Part shown: positions 56,181 through 64,000 of the stretch, piece after piece | Layout: each line of letters opens with the position of its first letter | How positions within the stretch are numbered: the stretch's first letter is position 1 | Assembly (NCBI GenBank): GCA_937121175.1 | Contig: CAKZKD010000005.1 | Coordinates: forward strand, 186,001 to 250,000 | From: an uncultured Flavobacteriales bacterium | Lineage (GTDB): Bacteria; Bacteroidota; Bacteroidia; Flavobacteriales_G; Salibacteraceae | DNA length: 64,000 nt | Direction of reading: 5' to 3' | Translations under genes and position numbers: made by a program | The notes under the pieces: model-generated | What the model was told of the DNA's origin: nothing | Databases searched by the model: none | What the model saw: the letters and a program-made list of their open reading frames with translations, nothing else

Positions 56181-56875
56181 TAGTAATTTGGATTAATTGG
56201 TTTGATTTCAATTTCTTCAACCAAACCGTTACTTTTTAACGCCATAATTACACCGTTCGCAACATCCTCTGGCTGAACGAATTCATCAACATGAGCATCG
56301 ATACCGTCCCAACTTGGTGTGTTGGTTGAGCCTGGTAAAATTGCGGTAACTTTTACGTCAAAGGCTCTCAGTTCTTCTCTTAATAATTTGGTATATCCGT
56401 ATAGTGCTTGTTTGCTAATAGAATAGGAAATAGCGTGCTTTCTTCCCTTTTTACTTAACACAGAGCAGATATTAATAATGTTTCCGGACTTTCTTCTTTT
56501 AAATTCAGGAACGAATGGTTGAGTGAGCCTTAAAGCACTGAAAAAATTAACGTTAAACTGGTTCATAAAACCTTGTTCGGTGAGTTCGTCTAAATTATCT
56601 TCTTCGTACACGCCTACATTATTAACTAGAACATCTACGTCACCCCAATAATGCATAAAGGTTTCAGCAAAGTTTCTGGTTTCGTGCTTCTGTGAAAAAT
56701 CCACTGACTTTGTTATCACTTCAAGTGAAGGATATATGGCTGAAATTTCTTTCCGTAAAAAATCGAGTTCCTCTAGGTTTCTTGCTCCTAAACCTAAATC
56801 GTAGCCTTCGGCCGCAAGAGCCATTGTTATTGACCTTCCAATTCCTTTTGTAGCACCTGAAACAATCGCTTTCAT
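56180..56875 (-). CDS. Short-chain dehydrogenase/reductase
   Basis: A 231-residue classical SDR. Visible are the cofactor loop VSGATKGIGRSITMAL, NNVGVY (the NNAG position), and the catalytic YSISKQALYGY with Ser upstream in NICSVLSKKG. The substrate is unknown. It is first in the SDR-trmB-atl operon. A TACTTTG heptamer lies 18 bases upstream of its ATG. Confidence 0.93.
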   Translation of the reverse strand: MKAIVSGATKGIGRSITMALAAEGYDLGLGARNLEELDFLRKEISAIYPSLEVITKSVDFSQKHETRNFAETFMHYWGDVDVLVNNVGVYEEDNLDELTEQGFMNQFNVNFFSALRLTQPFVPEFKRRKSGNIINICSVLSKKGRKHAISYSISKQALYGYTKLLREELRAFDVKVTAILPGSTNTPSWDGIDAHVDEFVQPEDVANGVIMALKSNGLVEEIEIKPINPNY

Positions 56876-56951
56876 TTGTAAATTTTACCGATTCAAAGTA
56901 ACAAAACAATGAATGATAAAAGGCAGTTAATCCTTAATTAAACATTGTACT

Positions 56952-58073
56952 TTGGTCAGAGTGGAGCACAAAAAACATACTCAACCTCAACAACGAATTT
57001 TATTCGGTGTTCTGAATTGGGGTTTAGGGCACGCAACGCGAAGTTCACCCCTTATTCGTTCATTACTGGAGCTGGGACATTCTGTAGAAATAGCATCGGA
57101 TGGATTGGCACTTGCTTATTTGCAAAAGGAATTCCCAGAATTAACTACTCACAAATTACGCGGGTACGATATTAAATATGCGAACAACAAAAACCTTTTA
57201 ACACTAAAACTAATTTGTCAATTACCAAAACTCAAGTCGGCCATTGTAGCTGAACACAAAAGAGTGGAAGAATTGACTCAATCAAACCACTACGACTTAA
57301 TACTCTCCGATAACCGATACGGATTTTATTCTTCATCCACAAAAAACGTTTTAATCACCCATCAACTTCGGTTGATCACTCCTACAATGTTCCAGTGGAT
57401 TAATAATTCGTTAGCAAATTTCCAGAATAAGTTTGACGCTCTATTTGTTCCAGATAAACAATCTCCTTCCGATTCTTTAAGCGGAGATTTATCCCATTCG
57501 ATACAAACTAAAACTCCTGTGCATTTTATTGGCCCTGTGAGCCAGTTTTCCAATGTTGAATTTAGTTACACCAAAAAAGATATCGATTTTTTGATTTTGC
57601 TTTCAGGCCCTGAACCTCAACGCACAATTTTAGAAAAAGAATTAATAAATGCAGGGGCCAAAACGGACAAAAAAGTGGTGTTGGTGCGAGGTACACAACA
57701 ACCCTTTGCAACCACCACCAAATTTGAAACCTATGATGTGGTATTAAAACCCAAACTCATTGAATTATTCGAAAGAAGTAAAGCCGTAGTTTGTCGTTCA
57801 GGATATTCTACGCTTATGGATTTGCAATTTGCTGGTTTACCTGCTATTCTAATTCCAACGCCAGGTCAGACGGAACAAGAGTATTTGGCCAAATTGCATT
57901 CAAAACAAAGTGACATTTTAGTTGTGAATCAATCCGAAATTACGCCTGATGTATTCAATTGGTCGTCCGAAAATGAAAGAATAAAAAAAGCCTCAACTTT
58001 GGATAAATCATCCAACGGAAAGGCTTTTAAAAATGCTTTAAATGCCGTAGGATTTCCTACGCCAACATTGTAA
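56952..58073 (+). CDS. MurG-like glycosyltransferase (GT28-type)
   Basis: GT-B protein of about 373 residues. The N-terminal acceptor domain has ILFGVLNWGLGHATRSSPLI, with the GxGH-type loop, and the C-terminal domain has LLSGPEPQRTILEKEL and VCRSGYSTLMDLQFAGLPA, then LIPTPGQTEQEYLA, typical of MurG/GtrB-like donor binding. Start uncertain: TTG at 56952 or GTG at 56961; no ATG is available. A TACTTTGG sequence overlaps the TTG, which favours the GTG. The 3' end overlaps the convergent pdhC by 17 bp. Confidence 0.82.
   Translation: MVRVEHKKHTQPQQRILFGVLNWGLGHATRSSPLIRSLLELGHSVEIASDGLALAYLQKEFPELTTHKLRGYDIKYANNKNLLTLKLICQLPKLKSAIVAEHKRVEELTQSNHYDLILSDNRYGFYSSSTKNVLITHQLRLITPTMFQWINNSLANFQNKFDALFVPDKQSPSDSLSGDLSHSIQTKTPVHFIGPVSQFSNVEFSYTKKDIDFLILLSGPEPQRTILEKELINAGAKTDKKVVLVRGTQQPFATTTKFETYDVVLKPKLIELFERSKAVVCRSGYSTLMDLQFAGLPAILIPTPGQTEQEYLAKLHSKQSDILVVNQSEITPDVFNWSSENERIKKASTLDKSSNGKAFKNALNAVGFPTPTL
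57986..58028. terminator. Weak terminator-like stem in the 3' end of the MurG-like gene
   Basis: AAAAGCCT (57986-57993) pairs with AGGCTTTT (58021-58028), with an inner GGAT/ATCC pair. Near 58046-58061 a further perfect CGTAGGA/TCCTACG stem spans the overlap with pdhC. Either could separate the convergent transcripts, but both are coding. Confidence 0.25.
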
Positions 58074-59301
58074 CTGGATTCTCTACAAACTGCTTAAAAG
58101 TTTGTAAGAATTTTGCACCGTTAGCACCATCAACCGTTCTATGATCACAAGTAAGGGTTACTTTCATAACATTTCCAACTGTGAGTTCTCCGTTCTTCAC
58201 AACCGGTTCTTGTTTGATTGCTCCAACGGCCAAAATACAAGACTCCGGTGCATTAAGAATTGAGGTAAATTGTTCAATTCCAAACATTCCCAGATTAGAA
58301 ACCGTGAATGTGTTTCCTTGTAATTCGTCCAATGAAATTTTCTTTTCTTTTGCTTTTCCCGCAAATTCTTTTACTTCAGCAGAAATTTGAGACATCGATT
58401 TTTGATCGGTAAATTTCACCACCGGAACCAATAACCCATCTTCAACAGCCATAGCAACACCAACGCTTACATGATGGTTTTGACGAACACTTTTCGTTTC
58501 TTCAATCCACGAAGTATTAATGTTTGGATGAACTTTTAATGCCGAGGCAACCGCTTTAATCACGATATCGTTAAATGATATTTTGACATCTGAAACTTCG
58601 TTCAAGCTTTTTCGAGCAGCTATGGTGTTGTCCATATCCAACGAAACAGTAAGGTAAAAATGCGGTGCCGAAAACTGATTTTTAGTTAAGCTCTTCGCAA
58701 TCGACTTTCTCATTTGTGAAGCAGAAGTATCTTCAAAAGATTCAACTGAAGACGTCGTGAAAGTACTAGACGCTGAAGGTACATAGTTATCAATATCCTT
58801 TTTCACTATACGTCCACCTTCCCCAGAACCAGAAACTGAACCAAGGTCAATTCCTTTATCTTCTGCGAGTTTTTTCGCTAACGGTGAAGCTTTTATTCTA
58901 CCGTTTGAATTGGACTGAACAGGTGCAGGTGTCGGTGCACTTTTTTCTTCTGCAGGGGCAGGCTGAGAAGCAGGTGCACTTGCTGTTTCAGGTTCTTCTG
59001 CTGGCGATTCTGGTGCACTTCCAGCAGCCTCTTCAGCTTTAAGAATTGCTGCTACATCTTCACCTTTTTCGCCAAGAATTGCCAAAACGCCATCAACTGG
59101 AGCCGCCGCGCCCTTTTCTACACCAATGTGCAAGAGCACGCCATCTTGAAAAGACTCAAATTCCATTGTGGCCTTGTCGGTTTCAATTTCCGCCAAAAGC
59201 TCTCCTGACTCAACAGTATCTCCAACTTTTTTATGCCATTCAGCAACTACACCTTCTTCCATGGTGTCACTCAATTTGGGCATTCTTACTACTTCAGCCA
59301 T
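58057..59301 (-). CDS. pdhC: Pyruvate dehydrogenase E2 (dihydrolipoamide acetyltransferase)
   Basis: Acetyl-transferring core of the pyruvate dehydrogenase complex. The 414-residue protein has one N-terminal lipoyl domain with the lipoate lysine in EIETDKATMEFES, an Ala/Pro/Glu-rich linker, a peripheral subunit-binding domain (ASPLAKKLAEDKGIDL), and a catalytic domain ending DHRTVDGANGAKFL with the active His and Asp. It follows pdhA at 3 bp. E1-beta and E3 are elsewhere. Confidence 0.94.
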   Translation of the reverse strand: MAEVVRMPKLSDTMEEGVVAEWHKKVGDTVESGELLAEIETDKATMEFESFQDGVLLHIGVEKGAAAPVDGVLAILGEKGEDVAAILKAEEAAGSAPESPAEEPETASAPASQPAPAEEKSAPTPAPVQSNSNGRIKASPLAKKLAEDKGIDLGSVSGSGEGGRIVKKDIDNYVPSASSTFTTSSVESFEDTSASQMRKSIAKSLTKNQFSAPHFYLTVSLDMDNTIAARKSLNEVSDVKISFNDIVIKAVASALKVHPNINTSWIEETKSVRQNHHVSVGVAMAVEDGLLVPVVKFTDQKSMSQISAEVKEFAGKAKEKKISLDELQGNTFTVSNLGMFGIEQFTSILNAPESCILAVGAIKQEPVVKNGELTVGNVMKVTLTCDHRTVDGANGAKFLQTFKQFVENPVTMLA

Positions 59302-59304
59302 AGT

Positions 59305-60303
59305 CTAATCTGTTACAAATGGATAATCTTCTTCAACGTAAACATCTTTATATAATTCAGATGCTTCTGGTAGTGGAGAATCTTCAGCAAATTTCACCGA
59401 TTCTTCTACCATATCTTTTACTCGTTGCTTTATTTCTTCTAATTGCTTTTCGGTTGCGTATTTCTTGGTAGTAATAATATCCAAAACTTTTTCTATTGGA
59501 TCTTTCGCTTGCCAATCTTTAACCTCATCTTTTGTTCTGTATTTCTGAGGGTCTGACATCGAATGACCTTTATAACGGTATGTTCTAATGTCTAATAAAT
59601 ATGGTCCATTTCCTTTTCTACAGTGCTCACAAGCACGTTGAATAGCATCATGAACTTCTTCTACTGTCATTCCATCAACAGATTCAGAAGGCATTTCATA
59701 GCTATCGCCAATTTTGCTCATGTCGGTTACGTTTGTTGTTCGTTCAACAGAAGTACCCATCGCATAATTGTTATTCTCAATAATGAATACAACAGGAATT
59801 TTCCATGTCATAGCCATATTGAAAGTCTCATGCAAAGCACCTTGACGAGCAGCTCCATCGCCAAACGAACAGAAAGTAACGTTATCGTTACCCATATATT
59901 TATCAGCAAAGGCAATACCTGCTCCCATTGGAATTTGAGCACCAACAATACCGTGACCACCCATCATGTTCAAGTCTTTATCAAACATATGCATGGAACC
60001 GCCTTTTCCCTTTGAACAACCGGTCTGCTTGCCATAAAGTTCGGCCATCACATATTTAGGGTGCATTCCTAAACCCAGTGGATGTGCATGGTCTCGATAC
60101 GCTGTAATGTGTTTATCTCCTTCTTTACTTCCAGAGACCGTTCCAGCAACTACAGCTTCTTGACCAATATACAAGTGGCAAAAACCACCAAATTTTTGTT
60201 GAATATAAAGTTGACCACACTTCTCCTCAAACTTGCGCATGAGTAACATGGATTCGTACCATTTAAGGTACTGGTCTTTTGAGAATTTTGTTCGCTTTGC
60301 CAT
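59305..60303 (-). CDS. pdhA: Pyruvate dehydrogenase E1 component, alpha subunit
   Basis: Thiamine-diphosphate decarboxylase subunit feeding acetyl groups to E2. The 332-residue protein has LLMRKFEEKCGQLYIQQK, YRDHAHPLGLGM, and the ThDP motif FCSFGDGAARQGALHETFNM to IENNNYAMGTS (GDG...NN). The Ser loop YKGHSMSDPQKYR is also present. The ATG at 60303 starts MAKRTKFSKDQYL; a frame nine codons longer exists. pdhC is next on the strand. Confidence 0.96.
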   Translation of the reverse strand: MAKRTKFSKDQYLKWYESMLLMRKFEEKCGQLYIQQKFGGFCHLYIGQEAVVAGTVSGSKEGDKHITAYRDHAHPLGLGMHPKYVMAELYGKQTGCSKGKGGSMHMFDKDLNMMGGHGIVGAQIPMGAGIAFADKYMGNDNVTFCSFGDGAARQGALHETFNMAMTWKIPVVFIIENNNYAMGTSVERTTNVTDMSKIGDSYEMPSESVDGMTVEEVHDAIQRACEHCRKGNGPYLLDIRTYRYKGHSMSDPQKYRTKDEVKDWQAKDPIEKVLDIITTKKYATEKQLEEIKQRVKDMVEESVKFAEDSPLPEASELYKDVYVEEDYPFVTD

Positions 60304-60392
60304 TGTATTATCCTCTTTTGTGGTGAGCAAATTTATACAAATAGCAGTCTGAGCCGTTAAGGAATTTTACGGGTTTGGCTCTATTTAAGAAT

Positions 60393-60878
60393 CTAGTTTT
60401 TTAAGCCAGTACTGGAGAATCTAAAAGGCAGTAATTGATTGACGCCGTTGGTTTTTATTATCCCTGCCTCCGAACCCATTATTACAGAAATCGGCTGTTT
60501 TGAAATTCCCTCATATTCAGCTATTACCTGACGGCACGCTCCGCAAGGAGAGACCACTTCGTCAACGGCAAAATCCTTAGAAAATGCGAAGATGGCGATA
60601 GATTCAATTTTTTCGTTCGGAAAAAGTGTGTGGGCTGAAAATAATGCAACACGCTCGGCACAAAGTCCGGATGGGTAAGCGATATTCTCTTGGTTAGTTC
60701 CAACTATAATTTCACCGTTTGCTAGTTTAACTGCCGAACCCACATTGAATGCAGAATAAGGAGCATAAGCATTTGTACTTATTTCTACGGCTTTTGCATA
60801 CAATTCCTGGTCTTCTGTGCTCAACTCTGCAGCGTTTTCGTAACGCTCAAATTCACATTGAATTACGTGCTTTTTCAT
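60393..60878 (-). CDS. cdd: Cytidine deaminase
   Basis: Zinc hydrolase that deaminates cytidine and deoxycytidine. The 161-residue protein shows YAPYSAFNVGSAVKLANGE, GTNQENIAYPSGLCAERVA with the catalytic CAE, and VSPCGACRQVIAEYE with the two other zinc cysteines. It overlaps ispF by 4 bp. Confidence 0.96.
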   Translation of the reverse strand: MKKHVIQCEFERYENAAELSTEDQELYAKAVEISTNAYAPYSAFNVGSAVKLANGEIIVGTNQENIAYPSGLCAERVALFSAHTLFPNEKIESIAIFAFSKDFAVDEVVSPCGACRQVIAEYEGISKQPISVIMGSEAGIIKTNGVNQLLPFRFSSTGLKN

Positions 60879-61360
60879 TTTTCGATAGTATTTACCAAGG
60901 CTACAGCATAAGCCTTTACCCCTTCTTCTCTACCAACAAAACTTAGTTTTTCACTTGTAGTGGCCTTAATAGAGATATCATTTTCAGACACATTGAGCAA
61001 GGGCGCCATGGTAGCTTGCATTTTTTCAATATGCGGATTAATTTTTGGCTGTTCCATCACGATGGTAGCATCAACATTTCCTAATTTGTAACCATTCTTG
61101 TTAAGAATGGAACCTACTTCTTTCAGCAAGATTTTACTGTCTGCTCCTTTATATTTTGGATCTGTGTCTGGAAAATGAAAACCGATATCCCTCAAATTAG
61201 CAGCACCCAAAATAGCATCACAAATGGCGTGTATTAATACATCGGCATCAGAATGCCCTACCGTACCCAGATGGTAATCCAGCTTTACTCCTCCTAACCA
61301 AAGATCTTCACCTTCAGCAAGTTGGTGGATATCATACCCGAAACCAATTCTGAAACCCAT
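60875..61360 (-). CDS. ispF: 2-C-methyl-D-erythritol 2,4-cyclodiphosphate synthase
   Basis: Enzyme of the MEP isoprenoid pathway. The 161-residue protein has GFGYDIHQLAEGEDLWLGG, with the zinc Asp and His, GHSDADVLIHAICDAILGAA, DIGFHFPDTDPKYKGADS and the KATTSEKLSFVGREEGV end. It overlaps cdd by 4 bp and the porV stop by one base, forming a tight operon porU-porV-ispF-cdd. Confidence 0.97.
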   Translation of the reverse strand: MGFRIGFGYDIHQLAEGEDLWLGGVKLDYHLGTVGHSDADVLIHAICDAILGAANLRDIGFHFPDTDPKYKGADSKILLKEVGSILNKNGYKLGNVDATIVMEQPKINPHIEKMQATMAPLLNVSENDISIKATTSEKLSFVGREEGVKAYAVALVNTIEK

Positions 61361-62742
61361 TATGCACCTCCAGTGCCCCCTGCAGGAACTGCAGAACCCG
61401 ATTTATTTTCATTGAAATTGAAAATAAGGGTAAATCTAAGCGTGTTTTGCAACGGCGACTGAACACCGCGTTGGCCAAAGTATGCGGGAATTAAATACGA
61501 AAAATCTAACCCTAATACTTTGTATCTAAGGCCTGCACCCATTGTGATGTACTTCCTATTTCCTTTTAATTCATGCTCCCAAAAATACCCTGTGCGAATG
61601 GCAAATAAATCATCATACCAATACTCGATACCTGTACCAACACTTAATTCACGCATTTCTTCTCTAAAGACACTTCCTTTCTCAATTTCATAAGTTCCAT
61701 CAGCATTTGTAACTGGATTACCTGCTTCGTCGCGAATAATATTACCTGGTGCATCGGAAAATGAACCAACCATACCTTCAACTACAGGACGGTTTGGGTC
61801 TTTACCTGCACCAATTGCAATATTGTCACCGTCTCTAACTACAACCAACTGGCCTTGGTCATTCAGTTCTGTTTGAGGGATAGGTGGTGTCGGCACCAAC
61901 AGTTTATTTACATCTGTATTAATAGATATTTTATTGTATTTATCAATATGATAGGTAAAACGTGGACCTATTCTTAGGTTAATCGGTAGAAAGTCTTTTT
62001 CGGTAGAATTCGAATAAGAGACTTTTCCACCCATATTATTTATTGACATTCCTGCAGCACATTCGGCTTTTCTATCGGCAATTTTAAATTTATTTGATTG
62101 GTAATACAATGAGATATCAGATGCAACAGTCTGACCAGGCTGAGTTGATTGACCTGCAACGGTTATTCCTCCAGTAAGATTGGAGTGTATATACTTGAAA
62201 CTAACTCCACCTGAGAGATTATCAGAAAATTTGGCAGCAACACTTCCATTGATTGCAAACTCGTTTGGTCTAAACTGATTTAAATTTTGACCAGTATTAT
62301 CTGTAAACTGAATGTCACCCAAGCTGAAATACTTTATACCTCCACCAAATGTTATAATTTTATTAAGGTTGTAGTAAAATGTAAAGTAAGACAGACTAAT
62401 ATCTGGAACGAGGTTTCTCAGCCAAGGCGTATAGCCCATAGCAAAACCATATTTTTCTTCCATAAATGCCAATTTAGATGCGTTCCAATGCATGGCGTTT
62501 ATATCCGGACTAGTTGCTACACCTGCATCTCCCATAGCGCCATGACGAGAATCAGGAGAAATCAATAAGAAGGGAACGGCTGTCGTTATGGTATTTAACC
62601 GGTCATCATCAGCGGTTTGCCCACTCAATTGACCAGTACTAACCGTATTACCACTCACCTGGGCATTTGAATTAAAGCCTAACAATACCACAAGTGCAAA
62701 AAGTGCGGATGAAATGAAGTTTGCTTTTAAAGAATCCATCAT
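61360..62742 (-). CDS. porV: Type IX secretion outer-membrane protein PorV (LptO)
   Basis: FadL-like outer-membrane protein that carries cargo from the SprA translocon to PorU in the attachment complex. The 460-residue protein has a signal peptide (SALFALVVLLGFNSNAQ) and the PorV start FLLISPDSRHGAMGDAGVAT, then INAMHWNASKLAFM and GYTPWLRNLVPDISLSYFTF. The ATG at 62742 was chosen for its signal peptide; an ATG at 62775 is in frame and possible. It follows porU by 7 bp or more and overlaps ispF by one base. Confidence 0.95.
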   Translation of the reverse strand: MMDSLKANFISSALFALVVLLGFNSNAQVSGNTVSTGQLSGQTADDDRLNTITTAVPFLLISPDSRHGAMGDAGVATSPDINAMHWNASKLAFMEEKYGFAMGYTPWLRNLVPDISLSYFTFYYNLNKIITFGGGIKYFSLGDIQFTDNTGQNLNQFRPNEFAINGSVAAKFSDNLSGGVSFKYIHSNLTGGITVAGQSTQPGQTVASDISLYYQSNKFKIADRKAECAAGMSINNMGGKVSYSNSTEKDFLPINLRIGPRFTYHIDKYNKISINTDVNKLLVPTPPIPQTELNDQGQLVVVRDGDNIAIGAGKDPNRPVVEGMVGSFSDAPGNIIRDEAGNPVTNADGTYEIEKGSVFREEMRELSVGTGIEYWYDDLFAIRTGYFWEHELKGNRKYITMGAGLRYKVLGLDFSYLIPAYFGQRGVQSPLQNTLRFTLIFNFNENKSGSAVPAGGTGGA

Positions 62743-62781
62743 AATTTTTCGGTTTGCAAATATACGGTTTGTCATTATTAA

Positions 62782-64000
62782 TTAATGTAGTATAACTAGT
62801 TTCTCAAATTTGTCGGCAATATCACCGTTCTGAGATTTTACATATACTTTATATACATATACACCTTTTCCAATTTTATCGCCAAAGTCATCCAATCCAT
62901 TCCAATTTATTGGGCCTAATCTAAATCCCTTTGAATTGTATGTTCCGTCTATAGTCTTTACTACTTTACCACTTATGGTAAATACTTGTATTCGCACAAA
63001 CAAATCCTGATTGGGATGATTGTGCTCTAAATAGAAGTCGGTATTTGTAGTGAAGGGGTTGGGGTAATTTAACACATGATCAAGCGCCAATTCTTCACTC
63101 GAAGTTACCACAAAGGCAATATCCGAAGTTGATGAGTTATTGTAAACGTCCCACGCCTTGAGTTGCAAAGTATGGTTCCCTTCGCTCAACTCTGAAAGCG
63201 GATAAGTAACTACTCCTCTTTGGTATGAATTTAATTCAGTTTCATAATACTCATTTAAAACAATTTGATCTGCGGTATTTGCATCAAGCGTGGCTGTAAT
63301 ATCGTGACCTACGCCGCTCCCTGTGGTATTAATCCCATTATTATCAAAGAATTTTGCATAGATATTCGGACTTTCATCAGTCATTCCACCATTAACAAAT
63401 GTGCTGTCGTTCATGTACAAATCAATCTGAGGGCCCAAATTATCTGAAGCGGCATTGGGGTTTTTACCTCCAACAATAATGTCATTATCGACTCCATTAC
63501 CATCAATAACTCCGTTTTCTGCGTAATAACTGATTTTGCCAGTACCGTAACTAAAGTCAATATCCTTCGGAACAACAAATGAAAATGTAAATTTACCTGC
63601 CTTCACCGTAGCCTTTCCTCTGAATAAAACACTTGTTCGAGCTTTAAATTCCATTGACCCGGACTTGCCATCGTTGTTTAACGTTTTTAAGTTCTTTTCT
63701 TTATCGAATACAGTTGGATAAACAACTCCGTTGAAATCCGTAAGTAAATCATTGGTTTTTCTACTTCTAACTTCTCCAGAGATAGTCACCAAATCCAATG
63801 CTCTGATCGTATCTGGAACCGATGTTGTCACGACTTTTTCTTTTGGGTAGGCTAATCTAATTGCGGGATCACCTAGCAACGCAAAAACTCTACTATTTAA
63901 ACTCGTTTGGCCTTCTTTCGTTAGTCGAACTAAATCACCTAGCCTTGGCATTTCACCATTGTACTCTTCGTAAGCCACTTTGTTGAATAAAGTAGCAAGC
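62782..64000 (-). CDS. porU: Type IX secretion sortase PorU, C-terminal part (cut by window edge)
   Basis: C-terminal 406 residues of the C25 cysteine peptidase-like sortase that removes the T9SS signal and links cargo to anionic LPS. The visible part includes the end of the catalytic region (LTKEGQTSLNSRVFALLGDP, where AIRLAYP marks the family end), beta-sandwich domains, and a type-A sorting domain (LNYPNPFTTNTDF, then NGLDDFGDKIGKGVYVYKVY). The active-site Cys and His lie upstream outside the window. The frame is open to the window end. Confidence 0.9.
   Translation of the reverse strand, partial: LATLFNKVAYEEYNGEMPRLGDLVRLTKEGQTSLNSRVFALLGDPAIRLAYPKEKVVTTSVPDTIRALDLVTISGEVRSRKTNDLLTDFNGVVYPTVFDKEKNLKTLNNDGKSGSMEFKARTSVLFRGKATVKAGKFTFSFVVPKDIDFSYGTGKISYYAENGVIDGNGVDNDIIVGGKNPNAASDNLGPQIDLYMNDSTFVNGGMTDESPNIYAKFFDNNGINTTGSGVGHDITATLDANTADQIVLNEYYETELNSYQRGVVTYPLSELSEGNHTLQLKAWDVYNNSSTSDIAFVVTSSEELALDHVLNYPNPFTTNTDFYLEHNHPNQDLFVRIQVFTISGKVVKTIDGTYNSKGFRLGPINWNGLDDFGDKIGKGVYVYKVYVKSQNGDIADKFEKLVILH

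Overview
The window is a stretch of ordinary chromosome from an AT-rich Bacteroidota bacterium, most likely a marine or aquatic member of the Flavobacteriales (inference). The reasons are a complete gldK-gldL-gldM-gldN block with a PorP/SprF gene, porV and porU (type IX secretion and gliding), TAnnTTTG-like promoter boxes instead of sigma-70 boxes, few Shine-Dalgarno sequences, and Gram-negative LPS genes (kdtA, gmhA, lptE, an OstA-like protein). I see no rRNA, tRNA, CRISPR array, insertion sequence, integrase or phage gene.

Layout. 1-9050 is a surface-polysaccharide region: GT4, GT2, CgeB-like and GT9 glycosyltransferases, a polytopic membrane protein that may be the polymerase, a methyltransferase-like protein and a Wzx-type flippase. 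9174-18547 is housekeeping: glyA, fumarylacetoacetase, a bifunctional RelA/SpoT, a Fur-family regulator, purA, an OstA-like LPS transport protein and an acyl-CoA desaturase. 18549-23353, on the minus strand, holds YceI, a DUF6090-like membrane protein, a LexA-like XRE/S24 regulator, crcB, kdtA and an outer-membrane barrel. 23430-29791 is a nucleotide-sugar operon (DegT aminotransferase, UDP-glucose dehydrogenase, UDP-xylose synthase-like SDR, WbpD-like acetyltransferase, WbpA/TviB-like dehydrogenase, RmlB), closed by a strong bidirectional terminator.

29881-39370, on the minus strand, carries topA, a degenerate arginase-fold protein, and the T9SS/gliding core porP-gldK-gldL-gldM-gldN. 39613-46196 is miaB, a sigma-54 type activator, lptE, a TPR-like protein, secG, groES and groEL. 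46318-53651 has a barrel protein, a GT39 glycosyltransferase, a queuosine-precursor transporter, DsbD with a duplicated N-terminal domain, gmhA, a GT2 and a voltage-gated type ion channel. 53655-64000 holds NifU-like, Mrp, an alkyltransferase-like protein, trmB, an SDR, a MurG-like GT, pyruvate dehydrogenase E2 and E1-alpha, cdd, ispF, porV and the 3' part of porU.

How it fits together. Much of the window builds and decorates the cell envelope: sugar nucleotides, glycosyltransferases and a flippase make polysaccharide; KdtA, GmhA, LptE and OstA make and export LPS; SecG, DsbD and the T9SS move and fold proteins, and PorU/PorV attach T9SS cargo to the surface. No clearly new multi-gene system stands out. 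The most unusual points are kdtA with no ATG, GTG or TTG start able to give the full protein; an unannotated 42-codon gene sharing a convergent terminator with the OstA-like gene; an arginase-fold probable pseudoenzyme beside the T9SS operon; and a perfect 22-bp palindrome in front of the DUF6090-like gene.
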